A DNA stretch of 64,000 nucleotides. Origin: UBA6016 sp964568395. Its GTDB lineage: Bacteria > Campylobacterota > Campylobacteria > Campylobacterales > UBA6016. Both the position numbers and the translations under genes were made by a program. The DNA is taken from assembly GCA_964568395.1 (NCBI GenBank), contig CAZMPN010000009.1, positions 18,386 to 82,385 of the forward strand, given 5' to 3'. Below are positions 56,936-64,000 of the stretch, piece after piece (the first letter of the stretch is position 1; every line of letters begins with the position of its first letter). Below the pieces are notes generated by a model, which worked only from the letters and a program-made list of their open reading frames with translations, had not been told where the DNA came from and made no database searches.

Positions 56936-59512
56936 ATGAGTCTATTCGAAAAACTAACGCATCAAATGACCGAAGCTGTAGAGTCCGGACTTAGTCTGGC
57001 GCTTCACTCCAAAAATCAAGAAGTAGAACCGTTACATATTATTTGGGGGCTCGTAACAAATACGGAATCCGTATTAAATCAAGCGCTAAACAGGGCTTCC
57101 GCCGATAAAGCTGCGCTTGAGCTTGAGCTTAAAAGCCTCGTCGATAAATTTCCAAAGGTATCCACCGTCTCAAAGGAGAATATAAAAATTTCAAGAGCTC
57201 TCTATAGGACGCTTGAATCGGCCGAAGGGCTGGCCGTCAAAAACGGCGATAGCTTCATAGCCGTAGACAGCTGGATAATAGCTAATATAAACGAGCCTTT
57301 TTTCAAGGAGAGCATAGGCAAATATATAGACCTGATGGAACTCAAAAAAAATCTTGAGGCGGCAAGGGCAGGGCGCAAGATAGATTCGCAAAGCGCGGAT
57401 GAGAAATTGGAGTCTTTGTCTAAATACGGCATAGATTTGACGCAAAGAGCCGCGGAGGGCAAACTCGACCCGGTAATAGGCAGGGAGGAAGAGGTTAATA
57501 GGACTATGCAAATCCTTATTAGAAAGTCCAAAAACAACCCTATACTGCTTGGCGAGCCTGGGGTCGGGAAGACGGCTATCGTTGAGGGGTTGGCACAAAG
57601 AATAGTGGCAAAAGACGTGCCCTATAGCCTTCAAAACAAAAAACTAATAGCGCTAGACATGGGTAGCCTAATAGCGGGCGCCAAATATAGGGGAGAGTTT
57701 GAGGATAGGCTAAAAGCCGTCATAGAAGAGGTGCAAAAAGATAAAAACATCATACTCTTTATAGACGAGATACATACTATTATAGGCGCAGGGGCATCGG
57801 AAGGCTCAATGGACGCCGCAAACCTCCTAAAGCCTGCGCTTGCAAGAGGGGAGCTGAGAACCATAGGCGCCACTACGCTAAAGGAGTATAGAAAGTACTT
57901 CGAAAAAGACGCCGCTATGCAAAGGCGTTTTCAGCCAGTAACCGTCGCAGAGCCGGGAATTAACGAGGCTATATCGATAATGAGAGGTATCAAAGATAGC
58001 CTTGAGGCGCATCATAACATTACGATACAAGACAGCGCCCTTGTTTCGGCCGTTAAGCTCTCCAGCAGATATATCACCGATAGGTTTTTGCCGGATAAGG
58101 CGATAGATCTCATAGATGAAGCGGCTGCTGGGCTTAAAATGCAGATAGAGTCCGAGCCGGCCGAGCTTGACAAGGTAAAAAGGGAGATTTCGAGGCTAAA
58201 CGTCGAAAGAGAGGCCTTGAAGCTTGAGAAGCTAGAAAAAAACGACCTCAGACTGAAAGAGCTTCAAAAGGAGCTTGCAAATCTGGAAGAGCAAAAAAGA
58301 GCGCTCGAGAATAAGTTCGAAGACGAAAAAAGGGTCTTTGGCGACATAGCCAAGACTAAATCAAGGATAGAAGACGCCAAGAGAGAGGCCGAGGTGGCCA
58401 AGAGAGAGGCCAATTTCAACAAAGCCGCCGAAATAGAGTACGGCACAATCCCGAATCTTCAAAAAGAGCTTGAAGATTTGGAAGCCAGCTGGAAGCGTAT
58501 GGAAGAGCAGGGCGTGCTTCTAAAGAACAGCGTGGACGAGGAGTCTGTCGCCGCTATCATCTCCAAATGGACCGGCATACCGATAAACAAGATGCTTCAA
58601 AGCGAGAAAGAGAAGGTGCTCCATATCGAGGAGACGCTGAAAAAAGAGGTGATAGGCCAGGAAAACGCCGTAAGGGCAGTGGCCAGAGCCATAAAAAGAA
58701 ATAAAGCCGGGCTCTCGGACGTGTCTAGGCCGATAGGCAGCTTTTTGTTTCTGGGGCCTACCGGTGTGGGTAAGACGGAGACCGCGAAAAGTCTGGCCAG
58801 ATTCCTTTTTGATAGTGAAAAATCGATGATTCGTCTTGATATGAGCGAATATATGGAAAAACATGCAGCCTCCAGGCTTGTAGGCGCCCCTCCGGGATAT
58901 GTAGGCTACGAAGAGGGTGGGCAACTGACCGAGGCCGTCAGGAGAAAACCTTATAGCGTTGTGCTTTTTGACGAAATAGAAAAGGCGCATCCGGACGTCT
59001 TTAATATGCTGCTTCAGGTATTGGATGACGGCAGGCTGACCGACAATAAAGGCGTAACGATAGATTTTAAAAATACGATTATTATCCTGACGTCCAATAT
59101 CGCGTCCGCAAAGATAATGAGCATAGCCGACGAAAAAGAGCGGGAGGCCGCCGTCTGGGATGAGCTAAAACAGCACTTTAGGCCGGAGTTTTTAAATAGG
59201 CTTGACGATGTCGTGGTATTTAACCCTTTGGGTTTTGCGCAAATATCCAGAATAGTCGACAATATGCTGGGCGGCATACAGGCGAAGCTAAAGGAGAGGG
59301 ATATAACTATAGAGCTATCCGCCGAGGCAAAACAGTTTGTGGCAAACGCCGGATTTGATCCAAACTACGGAGCGAGACCGCTAAAAAGAGCGCTTTACGA
59401 TATAGTCGAGGATTCATTGGCCGAGCTTATATTGGAAGACAAACTAAAAGACGGAGACAGGGTGACGTTTGTCGTCGAAAACGGCGACATAAAAGCGGTT
59501 ATAAACGGGTAG
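56936..59512 (+). CDS. clpB: Chaperone ClpB (disaggregase)
   Basis: An 858-residue AAA+ disaggregase that works with DnaK to resolve protein aggregates. It has an N-domain (about 1-145), D1 with GEPGVGKT and ILFIDEIHT, a long coiled-coil M-domain (about 395-520, Glu/Lys/Leu-rich), and D2 with GPTGVGKT and VVLFDEIEKAHP. The M-domain separates it from ClpA at 24466-26658. An AAAGGA lies before the ATG. It is a single-gene heat-shock unit under its own promoter. Confidence 0.97.
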   Translation: MSLFEKLTHQMTEAVESGLSLALHSKNQEVEPLHIIWGLVTNTESVLNQALNRASADKAALELELKSLVDKFPKVSTVSKENIKISRALYRTLESAEGLAVKNGDSFIAVDSWIIANINEPFFKESIGKYIDLMELKKNLEAARAGRKIDSQSADEKLESLSKYGIDLTQRAAEGKLDPVIGREEEVNRTMQILIRKSKNNPILLGEPGVGKTAIVEGLAQRIVAKDVPYSLQNKKLIALDMGSLIAGAKYRGEFEDRLKAVIEEVQKDKNIILFIDEIHTIIGAGASEGSMDAANLLKPALARGELRTIGATTLKEYRKYFEKDAAMQRRFQPVTVAEPGINEAISIMRGIKDSLEAHHNITIQDSALVSAVKLSSRYITDRFLPDKAIDLIDEAAAGLKMQIESEPAELDKVKREISRLNVEREALKLEKLEKNDLRLKELQKELANLEEQKRALENKFEDEKRVFGDIAKTKSRIEDAKREAEVAKREANFNKAAEIEYGTIPNLQKELEDLEASWKRMEEQGVLLKNSVDEESVAAIISKWTGIPINKMLQSEKEKVLHIEETLKKEVIGQENAVRAVARAIKRNKAGLSDVSRPIGSFLFLGPTGVGKTETAKSLARFLFDSEKSMIRLDMSEYMEKHAASRLVGAPPGYVGYEEGGQLTEAVRRKPYSVVLFDEIEKAHPDVFNMLLQVLDDGRLTDNKGVTIDFKNTIIILTSNIASAKIMSIADEKEREAAVWDELKQHFRPEFLNRLDDVVVFNPLGFAQISRIVDNMLGGIQAKLKERDITIELSAEAKQFVANAGFDPNYGARPLKRALYDIVEDSLAELILEDKLKDGDRVTFVVENGDIKAVING

Positions 59513-59582
59513 TTTAAGTTTTTAAGTAAATATACGTATAATTGCGGCCTTAAATTCTAAAAATTTTTAAAAGGTTACTTAC

Positions 59583-59717
59583 GTGAAAAGAACATACCAA
59601 CCAAGTAAAGTTTCAAGACAAAAAACTCACGGCTTTAGAGCTAGAATGGCGACAAAAAACGGTAGAAAAGTAATAGCTAGAAGAAGAGCTAAAGGCAGAA
59701 AAAGGCTAGCCGTATAA
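59583..59717 (+). CDS. rpmH: 50S ribosomal protein L34
   Basis: A 44-residue ribosomal protein, too short for ordinary ORF lists. The product begins MKRTYQPSK, continues with HGFRARMATKNGRKVIARRR and ends GRKRLAV. The start is GTG with AAGG upstream. It heads the rpmH-rnpA-yidC-jag-mnmE run, as in most bacteria. Its TAA overlaps the likely rnpA start. Confidence 0.98.
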   Translation: MKRTYQPSKVSRQKTHGFRARMATKNGRKVIARRRAKGRKRLAV

Positions 59718-60040
59718 CAACTTTTCGCCATATTAAAGACTCCGAGCTTTTTAATAAGGTATATAATAAGTCAAAAGCTTACCACTCCGATACGGTCATA
59801 TTGATGTATCTAGAATCGAAAGAGAGGATGGTAGGCTACACCGTTTCAAAAAAAGTGGCAAAAGCCGTAGAGAGAAATAAGATAAAAAGAAGGCTTAGGG
59901 CTGTTTTTAGGGCCGAGCAATTTTTTTTAAAAGACGGTTTTTATCTTCTTGTTGCAAAGCAAAGCGCTAGCGGCGCCACTTTCCAAAAACTATACGGGGA
60001 TATAAAGAAATCCCTATCTCTTTTTTATTCGGGGTCTTGA
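59714..60040 (+). CDS. rnpA: Ribonuclease P protein component, apparent AUA start
   Basis: RnpA helps the RNase P RNA to process tRNA 5' ends. The diagnostic core KAVERNKIKRRLRAVFR and SKKVAKA are intact. The first ATG/GTG/TTG in frame is a TTG at 59801, but that drops about 29 conserved residues (FRHIKDSELFNKVYN, VILMYLES). The frame is open upstream to 59693 and holds no ATG, GTG or TTG. I place the start at ATA 59714: it overlaps the rpmH TAA, has AAAGG eight bases upstream, and gives a normal 108-residue protein. A single G instead of A would make ATGA, the junction type used all over this window, so a sequencing error or a recent mutation is also possible. Confidence 0.85.
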   Translation: MTTFRHIKDSELFNKVYNKSKAYHSDTVILMYLESKERMVGYTVSKKVAKAVERNKIKRRLRAVFRAEQFFLKDGFYLLVAKQSASGATFQKLYGDIKKSLSLFYSGS

Positions 60041-60074
60041 AAAAGACAAACTAAAACGGTCTAAGGTTAATTTA

Positions 60075-61652
60075 ATGCTCGAAAAACTCTCCCCACAAAA
60101 GAGGCTAGTACTAGCCACGGCAATATCAGCAGTTTTTTTTATAGGATATGAAGTTTTTATAGGCAGCAAGTTCCGTCCGGAGCATAACGCCACAAAAACA
60201 GAACTGAATGCTCAAAACCAAACATCGGTCATAAAGCCGACTGCAACAGAGGCCAATATTTCTGCGATGCCTACCGCTACGGCTTCAACTTCAGGCGTAA
60301 TATCAAAAATAAAACTAAAAGAGTCTGAGCTTTTTATCGGTAGCGACGGTACGATTTCACAAGTCGTAATGCAGGGTGAAAAATTTAAAGACGACCACGG
60401 CAAGCATGTTAAGCTTTTTGCAGAACTAAAGACAAAGCCTTTGTCTGTGAAGTTTTCAGATAGGGCGCTTGAGGAAGCCGCCTCAAAAGCGCCTTATACG
60501 GCGTCCATAGCGTCGATTGACGCCACAATGGAGACAAAAACTCTGGTATTGACGCAACAAGTTTTGGATGTCAATATAACAAAGCAAATAACGTTTAAAC
60601 CAAACGGCTCATATAACGTAAAGATAACATCAAGCAAAGATATCCCGTTTTTCGTTACTACCGGATTTAGGCCTGACGTTTTGGCGGATAGTTTCGCCTT
60701 TAAGGGCGCCTTGCTTATAGAGTCCGATGATACCGTAAAGACGGTCGAAGACGGCGGCATAAAGGCCGATGAGTCGCTATCGAACATAAATGCCGTTGCT
60801 ACGGTCGACAGATATTATTCATCCGTTCTGTATAGCTTCAAGGCGCCGATGGCCGTTACGGTGGTTGCCGATATACACAAAAACCCTACGCCGTACATAG
60901 AGGCAAAAAAAGAGATAGAGCTTGGCGGATATGTCGGGCCAAAATATGTCGAAACTCTAAAAGGCATCAATCCGAGACTCGGCGGGGTTGTCGAATACGG
61001 CTTCTTCACCTTTATAGCCAAGCCTATGTTTACGGCTCTAGAATGGATTGAAAAAGAGGTGGGCAACTGGGGTTGGGCCATCGTTATTCTGACCATTCTT
61101 ATTAGGCTTATACTATTCCCTCTTACTTATAAGGGCATGGTATCTATGAGCAAACTAAAAGACCTGGCTCCGAAGCTTACCGAGCTTAGAGAGAAGTACA
61201 AGGGTGATCCGCAAAAGCTTAACGTGCATATGATGGATCTTTATAAAAAGCATGGGGCAAACCCTCTTGGCGGTTGTCTCCCGCTGCTTTTACAGATACC
61301 GGTATTCTTCGCCATATACAGGGTTTTGTTGAATGCCATAGAGCTAAAAGGCGCTCCTTGGATACTATGGATACACGATCTGTCGTTAATGGATCAGTAT
61401 TATGTGCTGCCTTTGCTGATGGGCGCGACCATGTTCTTGCAGCAGAAAATTACGCCTACAAACTTTACGGATCCGATGCAAGAGAAGATATTTAAATATC
61501 TGCCTGTAGTGTTTACGTTCTTCTTCCTGGCGTTCCCTGCGGGTCTTACTTTGTATTGGTTTGTAAACAACGTATTGTCCATAGGTCAGCAGTATGCGGT
61601 AAACAAGATGCTTGACAGACAAAAAGCCCTTAGGAAAGAGCACCATGATTAA
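60075..61652 (+). CDS. yidC: Membrane protein insertase YidC
   Basis: A 525-residue insertase for membrane proteins. There is an N-terminal helix (about 10-28), a large periplasmic beta-domain (about 60-315) and the conserved five-helix core at the end, with WGWAIVILTILIRLILFPLT, LGGCLPLLLQIPVFFAIYRVL and FPAGLTLYWFVNNVLS. The usual yidD gene is missing between rnpA and yidC; the 34-base gap cannot hold it. The stop region overlaps jag by eight bases. Confidence 0.97.
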   Translation: MLEKLSPQKRLVLATAISAVFFIGYEVFIGSKFRPEHNATKTELNAQNQTSVIKPTATEANISAMPTATASTSGVISKIKLKESELFIGSDGTISQVVMQGEKFKDDHGKHVKLFAELKTKPLSVKFSDRALEEAASKAPYTASIASIDATMETKTLVLTQQVLDVNITKQITFKPNGSYNVKITSSKDIPFFVTTGFRPDVLADSFAFKGALLIESDDTVKTVEDGGIKADESLSNINAVATVDRYYSSVLYSFKAPMAVTVVADIHKNPTPYIEAKKEIELGGYVGPKYVETLKGINPRLGGVVEYGFFTFIAKPMFTALEWIEKEVGNWGWAIVILTILIRLILFPLTYKGMVSMSKLKDLAPKLTELREKYKGDPQKLNVHMMDLYKKHGANPLGGCLPLLLQIPVFFAIYRVLLNAIELKGAPWILWIHDLSLMDQYYVLPLLMGATMFLQQKITPTNFTDPMQEKIFKYLPVVFTFFFLAFPAGLTLYWFVNNVLSIGQQYAVNKMLDRQKALRKEHHD

Positions 61653-62520
61653 AATCGAAGCTTGGAGCTTGGAAGAGGCGTATACGCTTGCCTCAGAACA
61701 GCTCGGCTGCTCGATTACGGAAATTGAGTATGAGATTACGCAGTTTCCGTCTAAAGGCTTTTTGGGAATAGGCAAGAAAAAAGCGATTTTGGTCGCTACG
61801 CAAAAAATAGCGGCAGCCGCAAAAAAACAAGATTATGCGCAGCAAACAAAAGCAAACTACACCCCTTCTTCGAAAATAGAAAAAAAATATACCAATAAAG
61901 AAGAAAAACAGGCGGATGAAAAGACGGCGGAGGCTATGCGCCCTGTTGCCGAAGAAGCGCAAGAATCGTCCAAGCCTAAGCTTGAGAAAAAAGATTACTA
62001 TACGGCCAGCAAAATAGAAGATAATTTCTTCAAAGAAGAGCTTGATATTTCTGAAATATGCGAAGAGATCGAACTTGATATAAACAAGTTGTTTGCGCTT
62101 TCTTGCTTTGATCTAGACCCCGTGACCGTCGTTCCATATGACGACGAAACGGTGCTAATATCTTTTAGCGGTCCCGATAGTGCGCTGCTGATAGGCAAAG
62201 AAGGGTATAGGTATAAAGCGCTTAGCTATCTGATATTCAACTGGATCAACTCAAAATACGGCCTTCTTATCCGTCTGGAAATAGCCGAGTTCTTGAGAAA
62301 TCAAGAGGATATGATAAGCAACTATCTTGAGCCTCTGATTTGTCAAATAAGAGAAAACAGAAGAGGCCAGACGAAAGTTCTTGACGGCGTACTTATTCAA
62401 ATAGCCCTTAAAGCCCTAAGGGAAGAGTTTACAGATCTATATGTCGGCGTCAAGACAAATGAAGACGGCAGCAAATACATTATAGTTAACGAGTTTTATA
62501 CAAAACAAAATGTTAAATGA
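61645..62520 (+). CDS. jag: Jag/SpoIIIJ-associated RNA-binding protein
   Basis: A 291-residue protein with a Jag-N domain (about 1-50, MIKIEAWSLEEAYTLAS and FPSKGFLGIGKKKA), a low-complexity Lys/Glu/Ala linker (about 55-130), then a KH domain with the core DSALLIGKEGYRYKALSYL and a C-terminal segment in the R3H position (about 220-290). Jag (KhpB) binds RNA and is tied to cell-envelope control in other bacteria. I use ATG 61645, inside the yidC end, instead of the TTG 33 bases upstream. It overlaps mnmE by 11 bases. Confidence 0.92.
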   Translation: MIKIEAWSLEEAYTLASEQLGCSITEIEYEITQFPSKGFLGIGKKKAILVATQKIAAAAKKQDYAQQTKANYTPSSKIEKKYTNKEEKQADEKTAEAMRPVAEEAQESSKPKLEKKDYYTASKIEDNFFKEELDISEICEEIELDINKLFALSCFDLDPVTVVPYDDETVLISFSGPDSALLIGKEGYRYKALSYLIFNWINSKYGLLIRLEIAEFLRNQEDMISNYLEPLICQIRENRRGQTKVLDGVLIQIALKALREEFTDLYVGVKTNEDGSKYIIVNEFYTKQNVK

Positions 62521-63853
62521 GACAATTTGCGCTATAGCCTCCGCGTCGAAAGAGGGTGCTATATCGATTGTTAGGCTTTGCGGGGCCGAAGCTTACGATA
62601 TAGCCCTTAGGCTGTCAAATAAAATCTCCATTTGTCCGCGAACTGCAACCCTTGCATATATATACGACAATCAAAACAATCCCATAGATTCCGTCATAGT
62701 TATATACTTCAAAGGCCCAAATAGCTTTAACGGCGAAGATATCGTAGAGCTCCAGTGTCATGGCGGCACCATGTCCGCATCCATGATACTAAACAGATGT
62801 CTGGAAAGCGGCGCCAGGCTTGCCCAGCCTGGCGAGTTTACGAAACTTGCCGTGATAAACTCCAAGCTTACCATAGATCAGGCCGAGGCTATAAACCAGC
62901 TGATTTTAGCAAATAGCGAAAAATCGGCGAAATATCTGGCAAAACATCTGCAAGGTTCCCTTGGAAAGATGGTAGAAGAGATGAGGGTATCGCTTATAGA
63001 GGCTCTCTCTTTTAGCGAAGTATGCATCGATTATGCGGACGAGGATCTGCCGGCCGACACCATAGATAGACTCAAAGATAAAATATCCAAAATCGCCGAA
63101 AGCCTAGACTACACTCTTAAGGCCAGTATTGCCAGAGAGGGTTTATTTCAAGGATTTAAGGTGAGTATTATAGGAAAACCAAACGTCGGCAAAAGCTCTC
63201 TACTTAATAAAATACTTAATTTCGAAAGAGCGATAGTCAGCCCCGTCGCAGGCACCACCAGGGACACCATAGAGGAGCAGCTCAAAATAGGCGGCTTCTC
63301 CATTAGGCTCGTAGATACCGCCGGCATAAGAAATACGGAAGACGAGATAGAGAAGATAGGTATCGAATACTCTATCAAAGCGTTTAACGATTCGGAGATA
63401 GTTCTTGCCCTTTTTGATTCTTCAAGGGAGCTTGACGAAGAAGACCGCGAGATAATCAGGCTGATAAATTCGGATGAGAGTAAAAAAATAATAGTTGTAT
63501 TTACCAAGTCGGATTTAGGAAGCGCAATAGATAAAACAGTATTTTCAAAATTCAATACCATAGATTATAGTAAAAACGAGCAGCCTATAGATATATATAG
63601 GGAGCTTGAGAGTGTTCTTGATAGCTCTTACGATTTTGAAGGCGATATACTTATCAATAAAAGACAGATAGACGCCGCAAAAAACGCATATAATGAAGTA
63701 TGTAGCTCTTTGGTGTTTCTGGAGACTTTAGAGCTAGAGTTTTTTTCATACCATATAAAAGAGGCCATTATCCATATATCCTCTATCACCAAGCCTTACG
63801 ACAACGAAGAGATGCTAGACTCTATGTTTAAAAACTTCTGTCTTGGCAAATAG
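62510..63853 (+). CDS. mnmE: tRNA modification GTPase MnmE
   Basis: A 447-residue GTPase that, with MnmG, modifies the wobble uridine of some tRNAs. The N-terminal folate-binding domain starts ETICAIASASKEGAISIVRLCG. The G domain inserts in the helical domain and has GKPNVGKSS, DTAGIR and FTKSD. The end FCLGK carries the conserved cysteine. All motifs are present. Last gene of the rpmH-mnmE run, followed by a terminator. Confidence 0.97.
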   Translation: MLNETICAIASASKEGAISIVRLCGAEAYDIALRLSNKISICPRTATLAYIYDNQNNPIDSVIVIYFKGPNSFNGEDIVELQCHGGTMSASMILNRCLESGARLAQPGEFTKLAVINSKLTIDQAEAINQLILANSEKSAKYLAKHLQGSLGKMVEEMRVSLIEALSFSEVCIDYADEDLPADTIDRLKDKISKIAESLDYTLKASIAREGLFQGFKVSIIGKPNVGKSSLLNKILNFERAIVSPVAGTTRDTIEEQLKIGGFSIRLVDTAGIRNTEDEIEKIGIEYSIKAFNDSEIVLALFDSSRELDEEDREIIRLINSDESKKIIVVFTKSDLGSAIDKTVFSKFNTIDYSKNEQPIDIYRELESVLDSSYDFEGDILINKRQIDAAKNAYNEVCSSLVFLETLELEFFSYHIKEAIIHISSITKPYDNEEMLDSMFKNFCLGK

Positions 63854-63891
63854 CAAAACAAAATCATTCCGAAAATTGATAAACCACCTAT

Positions 63892-63916
63892 ATGCCGACG
63901 CTCTCTCGGCATTTTT
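63892..63916 (+). terminator. Rho-independent terminator after mnmE
   Basis: A 7-bp stem ATGCCGA/TCGGCAT with a 7-base loop is followed by a run of five T residues beginning at the stem end. It closes the rpmH-rnpA-yidC-jag-mnmE transcript 38 bases past the mnmE stop. Confidence 0.8.
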
Positions 63917-63948
63917 CCAAAAAAGTTTAATTATTTGCAAAAATACCC

Positions 63949-63977
63949 TTGACAACCCCATTTTTTTCAGATAGAAT
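63949..63977 (+). promoter_or_regulatory. Near-consensus promoter reading off the right edge
   Basis: A perfect -35 TTGACA (63949-63954) and -10 TAGAAT (63972-63977) are 17 bases apart. Such good promoters are rare in this phylum and often drive stable RNA or ribosomal genes. The transcribed gene is outside the window. Confidence 0.75.
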
Positions 63978-63982
63978 TCCGG

Positions 63983-63999
63983 CCTCAAACAAGTTGAGG
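63983..63999 (+). repeat. Leader hairpin just after the edge promoter
   Basis: CCTCAA and TTGAGG form a 6-bp inverted repeat around a 5-base loop exactly where transcription from the promoter at 63949 should start. It may be a 5' stem of the transcript or an operator; the window ends one base later. Confidence 0.45.
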
Positions 64000-64000
64000 G

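Noticed and set aside
59801..60040. rnpA starting at TTG 59801
   Set aside because: It would remove about 29 residues including the conserved N-terminal helix and first strand, and has no ribosome site; the frame is open and conserved further upstream.
1..64000. tRNA, rRNA, CRISPR, insertion sequence or prophage
   Set aside because: The intergenic spaces are short and none shows a cloverleaf, regularly spaced repeats, terminal inverted repeats or transposase/integrase frames. Only the lone ORF6N gene hints at mobile origin.

Overview
The window comes from a member of the Campylobacterota (the former Epsilonproteobacteria). The evidence is the family set: a succinate dehydrogenase/fumarate reductase with a CCG-domain SdhE subunit, the clpS-clpA-aat and rpmH-rnpA-yidC-jag-mnmE orders, a PycB-type biotin carboxyltransferase, a SecA without the C-terminal zinc tail, and cytochrome c553. 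Base composition looks mid-range by eye. AGA/AGG arginine and ATA isoleucine codons are frequent, and TTG and GTG starts are common. The genus cannot be fixed from sequence alone; Sulfuricurvum- or Sulfurimonas-like relatives are plausible.

Layout. 1-3.4 kb: two tandem sensor histidine kinases, the first cut by the window edge. 3.6-5.5 kb: pycB. 5.5-7.6 kb: a polytopic, histidine-rich chemoreceptor coupled to an SCO-like redox protein. 7.7-9.8 kb: a YbgC thioesterase and a CHASE4-like sensor kinase. 9.9-22.1 kb: a cobamide region. One tightly overlapping minus-strand operon encodes a DUF4430 protein, a Cys-rich/CobT fusion, CobD, CbiP, CbiB, CobU, CobS, CobC and the BtuFDC importer. Beside it lie a kinase of the aminoglycoside-phosphotransferase fold, a BtuB-like receptor and a 54-codon ORF. 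Together they look like a route that imports corrinoids, amidates them and builds the nucleotide loop; no ring-synthesis genes are present.

22.1-23.8 kb: a family-4 uracil-DNA glycosylase, then a small accessory patch (ORF6N protein and a one-helix membrane protein). 23.8-27 kb: the N-degron operon clpS-clpA-aat. 27-30.6 kb: sdhABE. 30.8-35.7 kb: thiL, a SUI1-family protein, acnB and an ankyrin protein. 35.7-37.7 kb: a nitric-oxide-type module (NnrS-like, DUF2249, hemerythrin) behind an FNR-like box. 37.7-43.2 kb: lolA, secA, a LolC/E permease and a cation/proton antiporter. 43.2-48.6 kb: RidA, a K+ channel with two RCK domains and its small membrane neighbour, ruvX, queA, tatC-tatB and a CxxC protein. 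48.6-56.8 kb: cytochrome c553, proA with an orphan ABC ATPase, plsC, a BatD-like SH3 protein, an M23 peptidase, purQ-purS-purC and ctpA. 56.9-63.9 kb: clpB behind an HspR (HAIR-like) operator, then rpmH-rnpA-yidC-jag-mnmE. The window ends in a near-consensus promoter for something beyond the edge.

Most genes are core. The points I would look at first are rnpA, which has no ATG/GTG/TTG codon that preserves its conserved N-terminus and seems to start at AUA; the CobT fusion and its unassigned cobamide neighbours; the SCO/chemoreceptor pair; the HAIR-like operator at clpB; and the FNR-like box of the NO module. I see no rRNA or tRNA gene, CRISPR array, insertion sequence or integrase. No gene-free stretch exceeds 300 bases.
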